Positions 45,237-58,365 of a stretch of 64,000 nt of DNA are shown here, in pieces. The notes below the pieces were generated by a model, which made no database searches, had not been told where the DNA came from, and saw nothing but the letters and a program-made list of their open reading frames with translations. Source of the DNA: Dendrobium chrysotoxum. Taxonomy: Eukaryota; Streptophyta; Magnoliopsida; Asparagales; Orchidaceae. The first letter of the stretch is position 1. Each line of letters begins with the position of its first letter. The stretch lies in assembly GCA_019925795.1 (NCBI GenBank), contig CM034297.1:45468683-45532682 (forward strand), given 5' to 3'. A program made the position numbers and the translations under genes.

Positions 45237-46773
45237 TTCTGATGATTACTGATTTTTAATTTTTCTGATTTTTATTCTGTTTCTATTAGTTAGCTATTTG
45301 ATTTGATTATTTGCTTTCAGTTGTTTTTATTTTTTCTTCTGCTGATTTCTGTGTTAGCCTTGGTGTTAGGTTGATTTGAGTATTTATGTTGATGTAATTT
45401 TCTACCTATTTTTATTTACTGGTTCATCTCTTTTATTTAATATTTTATTCTTTTTAAAATTCGATCACTGCTCGCTACTTCTGATAAACTGAATTTCTAA
45501 CTGAGAGTTTTACCTTATTTTTATTTGAAAGCTGGTAAGCAGTAATTGATTCCACAGGATCTGTACAAGGGAAGAAACATTGATGATTATTTCTCTTCCT
45601 CTAACTCTTTTACTGGTGTATTATTTCTTCTGGAGAAATATCCTCTTCAAAATTAAAATATTAGTTTTTAAAATAGAGATTTATTTTATCTTCCTACAGT
45701 AATCTACCTCATATGAATAGTATTTTCAAAGTCTTGAGTCATTATTATGATTTTCTAAACCAAGTGATTGCACTTATCATACGATATATGGCTTTTATTT
45801 TATGAATTACTCTTCCTTATTGTGGAGAGCATCTCCTATGTCTGGAAGGCAATTTTATAGCTAAGAACCTTTAACGAGTTTGAGAGGGAGAAAGCTTACA
45901 AAAGATGCGCAGTGCACCAAACAAATTGAAAAAGAAGCACAAAATGAGCCCAAAGCTGAAAAGATGCGAAATGTTGCCAAACTAAAAGATACACAAATTG
46001 TATCAAAAATTAAAAAATGCGCAAAGCGCCAAACAAATTAAAAAAGAGGCACAAAATAAGCCCAAACCAAGCTTTCTTCCCTTTTCAGATCGTTAAATGT
46101 CTTAGAAAAATCCATGCGCCACTTAATATTTTTAAAAGCTTGAGTTTGAGAATCCTGATTTCTAATTTATTACTTTGTGACACTATTATATCAGATATTT
46201 TTCTGGAACGAGGCTTAAAAGGATCTCTATTCGAATCTAATTTCTTTTCTTCTGAATTGAATTTTTGTTTTGAAAGAGATTTGCATCTATAATGTGCCCG
46301 AGGTGGGAGTTACGAAAGTTAATTTTTCTAACTTTTTCTGGATTTCAGTGCTGTCAATCGTCTTCTTATTAGTTTTTAGATTTAAAATCAAGGAAAAATT
46401 CTGATTTACTGGAGTAGATTGATCCAAAAAAAGGGTTATTTTTTGTGTTCTTGTTTCGAGTTTTATTTCCTTTGGATTTATTTTTCATTTTACTGTTTGT
46501 GTTTTGTGTTATTTTTCTATTTATACTATTATTTTTGTTCTTCCTCTTTTTTGTGATATCAAAAGGGGGAGTCAGTTGTAGTAGTTTTTATTCTTGATTT
46601 CAGTTGTAGTAGTTTTTGTTCTTGTCTTGTGTTGGTTACTTCATGTGTAGTTGTGTTTCCTGTACTATTCTGATTATTCAATGAAATTTTAAAAAATTTG
46701 TTTTTTGATCTCCTAGTTTTTTTATTTTTTAAACTACTGCACATATATTTGCCATCATCAAAAAGAGGGAGAT
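45237..46773 (+). other. Copia-3 3' UTR with multiple purine tracts
   Basis: There is no convincing gene. Blocks around 45900-46060 repeat AAAGATGCGCA-AGTGC-CCAAAC with small changes. The purine tracts are AAAAGGGGGAG at 46561-46571 and AAAAAGAGGGAGA at 46760-46772, the second one next to the LTR. Several purine tracts upstream of the 3' LTR are a known Sirevirus trait. This copy lacks the accessory gene present in copia-4. Confidence 0.7.
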
Positions 46774-47024
46774 TATTGCAAATCTAGTTTTGATGATGAC
46801 AAACATATTTCTATTGTATTTTGCTTGGCTAACCCATTTCAGGTACAAAAGATCAAGAGCAACTCAAGCCAACTCAAGATCGGGTCCAAGTGTGTCTAAA
46901 TGTACTATTTTCCTTTTCTTGAGTCAATTGTAATGTAACTGATCCCCTAGCTAAGTAACCTTGCACACACACACTCAGGGGGAGAGCTTGAGTGAATTAG
47001 AGTTTCTGTTCAATTTTTATTCAG

Positions 47025-47589
47025 ATCATCCTGAACGATATTCACATCATCCTGGACGATCAAGTAAAAATAGAAACCCTAATTAGGGAGACCAAGTTAA
47101 GTCTATCTGATTAAGCCGATCATCCTGGACGATCATTACATCGTACGGGAAAATAGGCTCAAATTAGAAATTCTCAGCCGCCAGATCAAGTTAGGAAAGT
47201 TTTATTTTTAGATATTTGGACTGATCGTCCCGGATGATACGTGTATCATCCTGGATGATCCAGTACAATCATGCCTAAATTAGTCTGGTAATTAAGAAAA
47301 GTAATTAATATTTGATTGATACGATCATATCGTCCTGGACGATCGCAGAGTCGTCCTGGACGATCAGGATCGTCTAGTGTGTTTCAGCTGTATGTCTAGA
47401 GCGGTGCTCAGGATGATTTTGCCACTATTTGAACTAATTATACAAGATGATATTTATATCGTCCTGCATGATCAAGTCATTTTTAGGTCATCTAGCACAA
47501 GTTTCTCTGGACGACCAGAGCGATCTCTGGACAAAATTTCTCAATTTACACTAATCGTCCCGGACGATCGCCGAATCGTACGGGACGAT
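47025..47589 (+). promoter_or_regulatory. Palindrome-pair array of the copia-3 3' LTR
   Basis: Six pairs start at 47025/47046, 47119/47140, 47224/47245, 47329/47350, 47437/47458 and 47554/47575, each offset by 21 bp. A single half of a seventh lies near 47660. Distances between successive pairs are 94, 105, 105, 108 and 117 bp. Two further half-sites GATCGTCCAG lie at about 47610 and 47628. Confidence 0.9.
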
Positions 47590-48148
47590 ATGAACAACTT
47601 TTTCTACTGATCGTCCAGAAGAGCTAGATCGTCCAGGCTGAAACAGCTAATTTTGAACTGATTGTATAGGACGATCTTGGCCGACCAGTTGAGATTTAGG
47701 GCAAATTTTGAGCCCTCATATAAAAGATCTTTTTCTTTCAATAAGAAAAATCTTTTGCCACTTTCCTTTATAGAGAAACCCTAGAGAGAGTTTGGGAGAG
47801 AGAGAGAGGATCTTATGAGGGGGAGTTTGTGAGGGATTCACGAAGGTTGCTCCAAGCAAGGATCAGAGTCATCTTCTCTGTTCCTCGTCTCTCATCTAGT
47901 TGGTGTTCTTTGTGAGAGGATCGTTCGCAAGAAGATCCGGGTTCCCTGCCCACTTCAGGAGGAAGCAAAAGGAGGTTAGGTTCTCTGCGTTCTTCAGGAG
48001 GAAGCAAAAGGAGTCCGAGGTTCTCTGCCTGCTTCAGGAGGAAGCGAAAGGAGGTTAGGTTTTCTGCCTCACCGTGTCGGTGGAAAGGAGTTTTTGTATA
48101 GGCTTCTCCGCCTTGCTGTGGGAGCAGAAGGAGAGTCACTTTGGTTTA

Positions 48149-48196
48149 GTGCAATACCCGGAGGGGAGGCTCTGGGGACCCCTCCGGGTATTGCAC
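48149..48196. repeat. Perfect 18-bp inverted repeat in the 3' LTR
   Basis: GTGCAATACCCGGAGGGG at 48149-48166 is followed after 12 bases by its exact complement CCCCTCCGGGTATTGCAC at 48179-48196. The 5' LTR and the copia-2 LTR have the left arm but ordinary GGACTAGACGT-like sequence in place of the right arm. Confidence 0.9.
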
Positions 48197-48808
48197 GTAG
48201 GTCAAGTTGACCAAACCACTATAAAAATCTGGTGTGTTCTTTCTGATTACTTTCTACACTTTAATTTTCTGTGATTATCTGCTTGGGTGAAATTTGTGTT
48301 TGATCCTTCAATCAAATTCAATCTAATCAAACTCCCCAAGCCTTCAAGATCATCAATCTCATGCACTAAACACTTCAAATCTATCATGAATCAAACCATG
48401 ATAAAGTTGATCAAGTCCTTGGGAGTTTACTCAAATAGCTCTCTACACTCCCTAGGTGCCACATTAGTATCCCTGACCTTGTTGGCTGGTCAAACTAGTC
48501 AACAAATCATTTAAACCCTTTCTAATTGGTCAACACTTCCTTTGAACTTTAAATACATTATTCCAAGGCCTTGGAATCAATTCAACCAGTAAGTGGTCAT
48601 CCCCTACCTGCCACTTCATCATCCCTTGACTTGTTGACTTGTCAGACCAGTCAACTAGTTATAAAACTCTTTTCAAATGGTCAAAGCCTACTTGGAATCC
48701 ATCCCTACCCTAAGCTTTCTAGTTTGACCCTTCCAAAGGAAGTTTAAAGCTCTCCTAAAGCTTCATTAACCAAGCTAAACCCTTAGTTTAATATAAAGAA
48801 GCAAGTGC

Positions 48809-48827
48809 CCCCCCCCCCCCCCCCCCC
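48809..48827. repeat. Poly-C run
   Basis: Nineteen consecutive C residues followed by TTCCCC. Such a run is rare in plant DNA and its exact length is likely to be unreliable in the assembly. Confidence 0.9.
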
Positions 48828-50768
48828 TTCCCCTTCATGCCCAAGCCTCCAATAGGAAATCAGCTCGACCCAGCCTTTGGCTCAGCTTTCCAATGACTTG
48901 GGACACTTGTCCCTCATCAAGGCCATCCAACCTAAACCCTAGAGATGAAATGAGCCTAAGGGCCTCATTTGGAATATTAATTTAATCCTCCACCTCCAAC
49001 CCTCCCCAAAGAGATTTCTGTTTTTGTTTAAGCACTCCACTTCTTCCCACACACTTCCACTTTGAAAGTATAGTAGTTGCACATCACCGATGGCAAGTTC
49101 TTCGGCCAACCAATTGCCTAGTCCATCTAAGGCTCGTTGCTCATGATCTAGGCATTTTCAACTATCAATGTCTTCTAGGGAAATATTCATGGACAGTCTA
49201 CAAGCTCAAAAATATCTGAATCCATCAGTTAAATCTTGATAAAAGCTCAACCCTAGCTATACACTCTCTTGGTTTAAAATAGCTTTTTAGAAAATGCATT
49301 TTAAGGCAAACAAATAATTCTCCACGAATGCTCTTCATGTTTTAAATCTCTGGTTCAAATTTTGTTTGAAATGGTTTTTTGAGAGAATGAACTGTTTATT
49401 TCATTCTTAGGTCAAATCACTTATGTATGCATGTGCATGAAATTTGATCACATAGTTAATCTCATCATTCGGCGATCCATTTTGACTGCATAGTTCATCC
49501 TGTGGTTCTGCCTTCTGTTCGGCTCGATCTGAGCCGTTGATCTAAATCATAGGAAATCAAACGACACGACGCATTGCTAACTCATATAAGTGAGCCGTTG
49601 CTCTATCATTCAATCATTAGTAATGATTGTACCACCGTGAAATCATTGCAAATGATAGCCTACCACCACGTAGTTTGTATTGGAAAGTAAAGGGATGCCA
49701 CGTGGCCAACCGCCACCATTTTGATCATCTTAATTAGTTTAATTAATTTTAAATGACTTTAATTGCCATAATTTTTAGAAAACCTTAAAAAATTAATTAC
49801 TCAACCATTTTTAAATGCAACCCCTCATTTTGCTCAAAATTTATTTGCCTATCATTTAAAAATAAAATTAACTTTTAATGATGAGTATTTTGAGAATAAT
49901 TCCAGTAATTTAATTTTCCATATTTCTCTAATTATTACCTTAATATTTGTCAAATTGAGTTGAAATTTGACTATATCAGTCCTCATGTTATATCTTATAT
50001 ACAATAAAATTTCTAGAAACTTTTATCCATTATTCTAAAACTAGTTGATTTTATATTAGCTTAAGTAAAAAATAACTATGGTTAACTTTGCATTAAAAAA
50101 AAAATTCATTGTGTTTTTGGTTTTTTATCTTATCATTCAATCATTTCTTTGTTAAAGTTTTAAACCAAAGCCTAATTATATGTTAGTTAATTTAATTAAG
50201 CCAAATTCAAGTTTTAGGACATCTACATGTGATCCCATTTATTTTGTCTTGCATACTCATTATTTAGGCACATTAACTTGCATTTGAGCTTGATTAGGAG
50301 GTGCTATGATAAGTGTCATTCTTATCATAACACTGCAATTTTGTCAATATGGGGGAAGTTTGTTTTGGGTGGAACTCTCAAGTGCTTAGGTTATATGTTA
50401 ACCCAAATGCTTGAGAGTTCACCCTTTCCAATGCACTTAGATTTAGGTCACATCTTGTTATTAATTTGCATAGTGTGGCTAATTGTGTACATGTTAAGGG
50501 TTAATAAACTCTGATTTTGATCCCACATAACCTAGTGACATCTAAGGACAATAATTAAGAATAAATTTTAGCAATTTAGAAAAAATTATAGAAAATTAAC
50601 TATGCATCCAACTGAGAAAAATTTTCGAAACTTTAAATCTAGTGACATTACCTACTTTAGGTTAGGAAATTATTGATTTTAAAGGTCATTAGGTTTAAAA
50701 TTTAATTCAGTCAAAATCAACCCCTTAATTAAGTCTAAAAACTTCAAAAATTATAATTAATTCAAATT

Positions 50769-50775
<7 letters not shown>

Positions 50776-50816
<41 letters not shown>

Positions 50817-50834
50817 TATATATAATATAAATTT
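50776..50834. repeat. (AT)n microsatellite
   Basis: An almost perfect TA dinucleotide run with one AA interruption, inside the Ogre-like LTR copy D. Confidence 0.9.
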
Positions 50835-53800
50835 TACCTGAAGTAAACCCCCAATTTAGGAAAATTAAAAGCCCCTTGATTGGACCCTTAATTTAATTTT
50901 TATTAAAAAATAATATTTAATTAGTTTAATTAATTAAAAATAATTGAAAATTCTAAATAACTCTCAAACACTTGAGAATACTCCCATAAGTCATTCCTGA
51001 CATTTGGGAGTGATTTTATGAAATTTGGAATCAGTTTGGATCAAAATCATTAAAGTCCTTTTAATTAATCAATTTAATATTTCAATTAATTACTCAAATT
51101 TCAAAAATTCATATTTAATTCTAAAAAATTCCAAATTGATCAAACTCAAAGCCATTAAACTCCATTTAGGGTCTAGTATTTATTAAAAATGTTATACTAC
51201 CAAAAATAAGTCAAAGTTAAAAGGATTCCATTTGATTAATAACATCGATCAACCAACTCCTCAATATACAACAAGTACTCCAAAGATGAAGTTTTTAGGA
51301 TGAACTTCATTGAACTGCAGGGTTAAGTATCCTAAGGAGGTTTCATCCTCGAGCCCACTGTGACAACGCCTCGAACTGATTCAATGGAGTATAAAATCTT
51401 AAAACAAATTAATCATTAATTACTTAACTAAATAAAATCTTTAGTTCAACTACATCAATTAGGTTTTAGGATGGACTATCTTGAGCTGCGGGGCTACTTA
51501 TCCTAAGGAGGTTTCATCTTCAAGCCCACTATGATAAGGCCATAAATCGAATGAAGGCAAATTTGATTATCTTAATTCTTAAAATCGGCAACCAACCAAT
51601 TTAATTAAAATTATTAATATTTTAATTAATCGATACTGGTTACTACTGGGTAACCTGAGCCTATGAGGCTATTAACTTAGCCCTAAGGATGGTGAAACTT
51701 TATGGCCCAGGTGTAAATAAAGGTAGTAATCACTCAACATTAAAAATACACTTTAAAATCAACATCAAGACATTAATATTTAAACTTAAATCAAAATCCC
51801 TTAGGCCTACAACAAACATCAAAACACTGGATAACTTTAACATATTATTTAGTATAGGACATCTCCAAGCAACACAGCCTTCTCCATACACTTTAGATGG
51901 TTTGTTAGGACAACTGACTCTAATTTTAGGCTAGGCTAGTGTTTACTATTCTATTACTTGTGTGTTGAGTTTTTCGTAATTTTTATTACATGCTTGTTGC
52001 CATAATTGATTGATGTGATTATTTATTTATGTGCTGATTTTATATAATTTATGAATTGATGTGATGGGCGTTAGATTAGCCCTAGGTTAAGAATGATCTA
52101 GATGCTCACAGGATTTTTTGTAGGTGGCCATATTCATACAGGGCTAAATTAAGTGGGAAAAATTAAAGATTTAAACTAACATATTTTCTATATGTGCTAA
52201 AATGCTAAGCCCCCTTGAAATCAAAAGAGTATGGCCAAGTGTGATTATAAATTTTAATTTGAGCACATATATATAACTACATGGGATGATTGATTTTATT
52301 TTCTTAAGATAACCTTATAAGTTGTATTAGAGTCTAGTCTTTTAATTTTCTATATGTATAATTTAATATAATCGAGTTGGGAAAGTTGACTTTGAAATGG
52401 GATGTCATACATCCAACTTAGAATCCAAAGAAAATGAAACTCTCCCTTAGGGTAGAGTTCCCTTCCATTTGGAGATTCAAGTTAGAATGATTATGAATCC
52501 AAAGAGGAAAGAAACACCCCTTTGGGAAGGTGTTCTTCCATTTGGATACTTAGACCCGACAAATCCAAAGAGTTTGTAGAAGGACTAAGAAGTGAGGATA
52601 GAAAACATCCCAGTCTCAAAGTCACTTGCATCATTTTTAAGATTAGAATCCAAGTTATTGTCAGTGGTACCTAGCCACTTTTAATTTTTGCAAACCCTGA
52701 GTTATAATTAAGTGGCACATTCCACATGGACATTTAACTTATTTATTTAATTGATTGTTTTGATTTGTTTATATAGATTACGCAATAGAAATTACATACT
52801 TTTCTAGGTCTCTTTCTTGCATGTTAATTTATTTTAGCCTGAAAATATTTGGAGGCCCGTGAGGGTACGATTAAAAACTTTTTTTTACTCAAATTAAATA
52901 ATTTTTTAGGCTCACATAGTAACTCTAACAATTTAAGAAATAAGCTTGGGATCGCTAAGAGTTCACATGCATACATATTAAATTCTTATCCTCCTTGTTA
53001 GGCACCTCCCCGCTTGTAGGTTCTAGCAGACCTCCTGACCTATTAGGGTACAGTTTTGTCAAAGGGATGTTATGTAATCTCTAGGGAAAAATATATTTTC
53101 TAAGATTGATCTTAAAACTATTTCATTCTCATTTATGCATTCAAAAGTCAACCATCATGCATTGTATTAGAAATAAATTAAAAGGAGTCAAAAATTTTAA
53201 TTGCATTTTTTGAAGCATCAATCACCCAATATAAGTCAAGGGGCCAATTGGGATCTGCTCTAGACATCAACCTCAATTCCTTAAAACCTAATTAACAGCT
53301 TATGAATCTTTCATAGAAAGACTAGATTTATGGTTTTAAAGTGTTTAAGTGGTTAGCTGGCTCCCCAATCCAGGCCGGGATAAGTCTAAATTTGCACTGT
53401 ATTAACTAAGTTCAGGCTACTATCATTTAAAGCCCAAAATAGACATCAAATCTAGGGTAGACTCAAAATCATAAGACCCCAACTTTCAGGAACATAATCT
53501 AAACCTTCTAATAAATTAATAATTCAAATTAAAATACTTCGTGATCTAAAATTTAAAGCCCAAAACATAGGGTAGACTGAGGCTTTTCTGAATTATTTTA
53601 GAATCCCAAAGTGCCTCCTACTTCTTCTCCTTTGGATTCCAAAATAAGTGCTCAAATTTGATCCAATTCCAGTTGAAATTCAAACATCACTTCTTTGATA
53701 TCACTCTTTGAAAATCTTAAAATAAAATTTCTACTGTTACTTTAATCGATAGTTTTCATAAGAAACTCAGGTTTCCTATGATGTAATTAATATGAGGGCT

Positions 53801-54291
53801 TGTGTTCGTAGGAGATTTAAAGACCCCAGATCAATTTTTTAAAAATTATTTAATATTCTTTAGGAAAATCAACATCAACGATGATTATTATTATCATATT
53901 CGAATAATTGATAAGGGATGATACCTTCTTCCCTTGGGAAGATATATCAGTCTTTATTGTAACTTCGAATATGAGATTAGCGATAGCATATCCAGATCAT
54001 CATAGTTAAGTATTTGATTGAACATCATTTTGACCCTTCGGGGTCATGAGTAGTTCTTTCCTGGATTTGGCTTTTATATTAAAATAGAATTTGCAATTTT
54101 AAATATGAACCCATCATGGAATCTTATTTACACCTCTCGAGGTGATATCTCATTCCCAATGGATGTTAGATTTTAGAATTAAAATTCAAAATTCAATTTT
54201 AAATTTCTCAAGAAATTTAATTTTGATTTGCTTTGTATCTTTCCAATGTAAGGCAAATCCCCCTTTTCAAACTCAACAAACAGGCATTGAG

Positions 54292-54616
54292 CACTAAAAC
54301 TTCTTATATATATAAAATATATAAATCCATTTCACTACCCATCATCCCCTAGCTGTTTACTACAAAAGTAAGAAGAGAATAAAAAGAGGAGAGAGAAAAA
54401 TAGGAGAGAAATTCAAAGGTCAAAGAGTGACATTCATTCATTATGCCGCTTTAGGAGTTATTTTACTCAAGGTAGGCTCCCAACTCCCAGTTTTTAATTT
54501 TAATTCTAATATTTATGTGAAAAGATATGGAGAAAAAAATGTATTTTAATAAGTATAACAATCTTTCTACTATATAACTTTTGATATTATATAGAATGCT
54601 TTATTCCAGATAATTT
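54292..54616. other. Unassigned AT-rich segment
   Basis: It lies between the end of LTR copy D and the putative left end of the CACTA-like element. A TATATATATAAAATATATAA stretch and purine-rich GAGGAGAGAGAAAAATAGGAG are the only features. I see no gene. Confidence 0.3.
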
Positions 54617-54619
54617 GAC

Positions 54620-56000
54620 TATAAGAAATGAACATTTCACTATGGACATTTTCTCTATATGAAATTCTATGTATTTTTTTATTAAAAGTTGATATTTCTT
54701 GTATTGGTTATAAATCCTTAAAAGTCTTAAAATAATTTATTAAAATATTATTTACAAATATTTTTCTAAATATTAAAAGTTGAGAAATACAAAAAATTTG
54801 TACATGCATCGTCCTCTGTAATGTTGTATATGTGTTAATGATCATGTTTAACATCTTATATACCTCAAAAATTTATAAAGTTCTGCATATGCATTCATGA
54901 TCATCAGACAGATGTTCTAATGTGGGAGACTGATAAAGTGTGCCATAAATTCTGTTATATAGACTCGGCTTTCTGTTTAGTTTCACTTTTGATTTTTCCC
55001 CGTCTATCATACACGGATGTGGGAGGATATTTCCGGTCCCATATGCTTATGCAGGTGTGGGAGGTTCAAGAGAGGCGTAAGTAGAACTGAAGTTATAAGA
55101 GAAATAAGAATAATCTCCTTCACCTAGTAAAGGTTAATTATGGGAGGCATAAGTAGAAGTGGATTTTTAAGTAAGCATCGAGACATGCACATCTCTCTTT
55201 ATATAATTGTTTATTTTGTTGAGTAAAATAAGTCAAATATGAAGAATGTTTTGATAATAAAATGAGTTTAAATATAAAGAAATATTCTATTGATAAACAC
55301 ACTCTGCTATCCATATACATGCACATTATGATACTTTTATAAAACCATAAATGGAAATACATATTCCGTTATTCTAGTAGCTAGCACATTTTGACATTCA
55401 CACAAAAGTACAGGAAAAAGGGATATCTGGAAAAGTGAATTTTTGATATATTTCTTAAAAATAATAATTATTTGTGTTCATTAAGCTTTAATTCTTAAGT
55501 TTTTATTTATAAATTATAAATATGGGTGGACTTCTATAATAGGATTTGAGTATGCCCACTGAGTATATGAGTACTCATTCTATTAATTTATAACATTTTA
55601 GAGAAAGGAAAGGGCAAAACAGAATGAGGTCATACAAAGTAGAATTATTAGAAGTTCTTGAGGCATTATTTTGTGGTGAAGCTCTTATTTGAAGGTGTAC
55701 AATGAAATTTTTGGATTGATTGTATGTACTTCTTTAGTGAAATGAATTTTTGACATCATCTTTTTTTAATTAATTTGGATTACGTAGATTACTCTAGTAT
55801 ACTTTATAGTGGGGTTGAGAAAATAAGGTTTAAGGCTTTAATTCTTCAATTAGACTCTAGGGTGTGGCATCACCACCTTTCATCATGCTTAGTCATGTCT
55901 AGTTTGCTACTGGATGGCTTAATTTAACCATATTTTGAACATGATTAGGCATAATAAGAGTTGAATTTGCCAAGGTAGTAGAGAATGTTGGATCTTATAA
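54620..56000. other. Non-coding stretch, nothing recognised
   Basis: AT-rich DNA. Two loose copies of GGGAGG-TTCAAGAGAGGCGTAAGTAGAA occur near 55060 and 55140. A 74-codon antisense frame at 55138-55362 has no recognisable similarity. I see no gene. Confidence 0.3.
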
Positions 56001-56004
56001 AGTT

Positions 56005-56008
<4 letters not shown>

Positions 56009-56101
<93 letters not shown>
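56009..56101. repeat. Compound (TA)n-(TG)n microsatellite
   Basis: About 26 TA repeats (56009-56060) pass directly into about 20 TG repeats (56061-56101). The run abuts the start of the TNP1-like frame, so the exon's 5' border is obscured. Confidence 0.95.
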
Positions 56102-56102
<1 letters not shown>

Positions 56103-56480
56103 GGAACTAAAGTTGCAGTGAAAAGTATTTTTGATTCTACTAAAATTGTGACAAATGGAAATATTCAAAGTATGGATCCTGCACATAGGGTTGGTAACTA
56201 TCCAATAGGTCTAAACAAGTCTTCAATGCATATAATCATTATTGTGGACTGGGAAGAACCATTGATTAGACCCTATAGTACTTTAACAAAAATTGGAAAG
56301 TCAATTGAAACTTATGTTGCATGGCCTCAAGCTTTAGTAAGTATTTTTTTATTATAACTTTTATGTTATGTGGATTAAATTTTTTATTAAATAATCAAAT
56401 TACGTATATTTTTATAATTAATTTAATTCTAGTTCTTCATGAAGAAGCTTGATATACAATAATAATTGCAAATTTTTGAA
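56102..56480 (+). pseudogene. TNP1/En-Spm-like transposon protein fragment
   Basis: The frame right after the TG repeat reads GTKVAVKSIFDS, then PAHRVGNYPIGLNKS, EEPLIRPYSTLTKIGKSI and VAWPQAL. This pattern (GT-V, DP..-VG..PLG, LIRPY, TIG, AWP) is that of the C-terminal domain of plant TNP1/En-Spm-type transposon proteins. A donor GTAAGTATT follows WPQAL at 56337, and after an acceptor TTCTAG near 56432 a short exon FFMKKLDIQ ends in TAA. The N-terminal part is not seen. It may be the tail of a broken transposon gene. The match is by eye only. Confidence 0.4.
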
Positions 56481-56925
56481 GAGTCTACTTGGATTTTAAC
56501 ATTCTTACATATACGACAATTTTTTTTATTATATTGATAGAATTTGGTCATGCAGTTACTCTTTCTTCATAATCTTTGATCCATTTGTTTTTTCTTTTAC
56601 AATATAACGATATAAAACAAGAACGCTTTTTCAATGATGATGCCAAAAAAGTTGAACGATGAGGGTTTTGTTATGATGTATATTGTTACTAGTTGATAGA
56701 AAATATTTTATTATGTTATAGAGTAAAATCTACTTCTTCTTGGGCTACAATTGTTTTAACAGTTCACTTTAAGTTCACTCCCTTTATCCTCTCTCTTTTC
56801 CTCTACCTACCATGCTCTTGCTTTTTCATCCATGAACCTTCTTTATTTTAGAAGAAATGCAGTTAAACTACAAATGGCTCATTATTTATTTACTTCCAAA
56901 AGGAGTTAGCATTTTTTATTGATCT

Positions 56926-57391
56926 CTTATAAATAGTTTTCCAATTCAAAACTTCTAACACCAAACAAAACTATTCTGAGCTTCTCTTCTTCCATGAAAC
57001 TGCTTTCCCAAATAGAGACCACACAGTAACATTTAATGTCAAAACTGTCTACTTCAATGAGGTTCCTGAAGGTGCTCAAGCAGATGCATCTTCTATAATA
57101 AAGCTGGCAAAGCAAGCAATATCTAACGTGCTTTTGATCCCTTACTACTTTATGGCTGGGAGACTCGGTTTCAACTTTGATGAAGAAAGGTTGGAACTGG
57201 CTTGCCAAAATAAAGGTGTTTTATTTGTTGGAGCAATGATAAGCCTTAAATTGAAGGAACTTAGTAACCTCTCATTTTCAAATCCGTTGTTTCAGCTTCT
57301 CATACTTCCAATAGAGGGATTTCATGATCTTGTTGATACTCCCATATTCAGTGTTCAGGTGATTTACCTTTTTTTTTTAATTTCTTTGGCT
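56926..57391 (+). pseudogene. BAHD acyltransferase N-terminal exon fragment
   Basis: One frame is open from a stop at about 56924 to 57391. It shows the N-terminal half of a BAHD acyltransferase: VTFNVKTVYFNE, then LLIPYYFMAGRLGFN (family pattern YYPLAGRL), LELACQNKGVLFV and LVDTPIFSVQ. A donor-like CAG/GTGATT follows SVQ at 57359, the place of a common intron of this family. The downstream half with the catalytic HxxxD and the DFGWG motif is missing, and the start codon is not visible. BAHD enzymes transfer acyl groups from CoA to alcohols or amines in the cytosol; this piece cannot. It is a gene fragment, probably captured by the surrounding transposon. Confidence 0.6.
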
Positions 57392-57399
57392 TGATACTT

Positions 57400-58360
57400 T
57401 TACTAGTTGAGATCATTTAAAACTTTCGTTGGTTTGATCTGATCTAATCTTTGAGCATGCAATGGACATCAATATTTATATGCTCATCTGTACATATAGA
57501 TTATTTAATGATATAGGCAGGTGTTACTTATTAGCAAAGATTTGCTTCCCTGATACTTACATGCAAACAAGTGTTAATTGCTCTTTGGCAATTAAAGAAG
57601 AGATCAATGTGGATGAAGAAGAAAGTGAAATTAGTTTAAAGATCATCTTAAATAAGCAAAAGAATAATGTTTTACATCTAAACAAACTAATCAAAAATAG
57701 GTGATGATCAAAATAAGAAATTTTTTCTATGAAATTGCATGCTTGAATTATCTTTTGATAATATTATAAACATAATGTTATAATTTTTCTTCAGGTGTTG
57801 CACCATGTGTACTTGCTCTAATTATCTAGAACAATGTTAGGTCTGTAAGTTTGATAAGTAAATTTGCTATAACATCCTTTTATATGTTTATTTGAAAGGT
57901 AATTAATATCTACGCTAATAATTGATCCTTGACATTACATGACTGGAGTTCTCTACTATATTATTTTGTTGTTTCAACTATATTCTTTTTCTTTAACTTA
58001 TCCAAAGAAAGTATTAAAAAGTTTTCTAGTCTAATATTTGTAATGCTATTATACTCACTTCTTATATGTGTTCTTCTTTCTTTGGTACTATATGGCAGCT
58101 ATTTTACACTGAGTACTTACTTATTCCACTCATAAGATGAAGGCTACTGGTGTAGTCACAGGTATCACACTTGCATATTTTTTAATGTAAAATTATTCTA
58201 TTATTTTCCTTATACCTTGTTAATTAATCATTTGAACTAGTGGATTCTGGTGAATCAATTTCTGAAGGTGTAGTGACTATCTTGCCATGTTAGAATTACT
58301 TATGGAATGAGTATTGTTGGATGTAAGTAAATATCTCTACAAGAAGAGACTACAAATAGT
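57400..58360. other. Non-coding stretch after the BAHD fragment
   Basis: AT-rich DNA with T runs. Short frames at 57462-57704 and 57929-58135 have no recognisable similarity. I looked for a BAHD second exon with HxxxD and did not find one. It may be intron or unrelated transposon interior. Confidence 0.3.
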
Positions 58361-58365
58361 TTTTT

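Larger units (their letters stand above)
38615..48306 (+). mobile_element. Copia-3, most complete Sirevirus-type element
   Basis: It has a full 5' LTR (38615-40306), primer site, gag, protease, integrase, RT, RNase H, a 1.5-kb 3' UTR with two purine tracts and a 3' LTR from 46774 that lacks its last 170 bp or so. All domains occur in copia order. Stops or frameshifts remain in gag (near 40518, 40741 and 41999), after protease, after integrase and in RT/RNase H. The two LTRs differ mostly by C/T and G/A changes, so this is the youngest Sirevirus here. Both LTRs start TATTRCAAATC in place of TGTTRCAAATC. Confidence 0.9.
46774..48306 (+). repeat. Copia-3 3' LTR, 3' truncated
   Basis: It starts TATTGCAAATCTAGTTTTGAT and follows the 5' LTR almost base for base until GTGTTTGATC at about 48306; the last 170 bp or so of the 5' LTR have no counterpart. 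The following DNA belongs to another Ogre-like LTR. It lacks the second member of the seventh palindrome pair and has an extra inverted repeat at 48149-48196. Confidence 0.85.
48307..54291 (+). repeat. Ogre-like LTR, divergent copy D, 5' truncated
   Basis: The order of landmarks follows the long LTR at 11794-18412: the TTGACTTGTCAGACCAGTCAAC-type start region, the CCTAAGGAGGTTTCATCCTCG blocks near 51330 and 51500, GTGATGGGCGTTAGATTAGCC near 52060, CCACTTTTAATTT near 52675, CACCCAATATAAGTCAAGGGG near 53223 and GGCCGGGATAAGTC near 53372. It ends near ...CTCAACAAACA at about 54291. The first part of the LTR is missing at the join with copia-3. Divergence is high and no open frame survives. Confidence 0.65.

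Noticed and set aside
50278..50514. Hydrophobic 78-codon frame on the + strand
   Set aside because: It lies in an Ogre-like LTR, has no homologous frame in other copies and no recognised domain.
56064..56100. Start of the 97-codon frame made of Cys/Val repeats
   Set aside because: This part is translation of the TG microsatellite. Only the part from about 56102 looks like protein.
57462..58135. BAHD second exon with HxxxD
   Set aside because: Frames in this interval show no HxxxD, no DFGWG and no similarity to the family.
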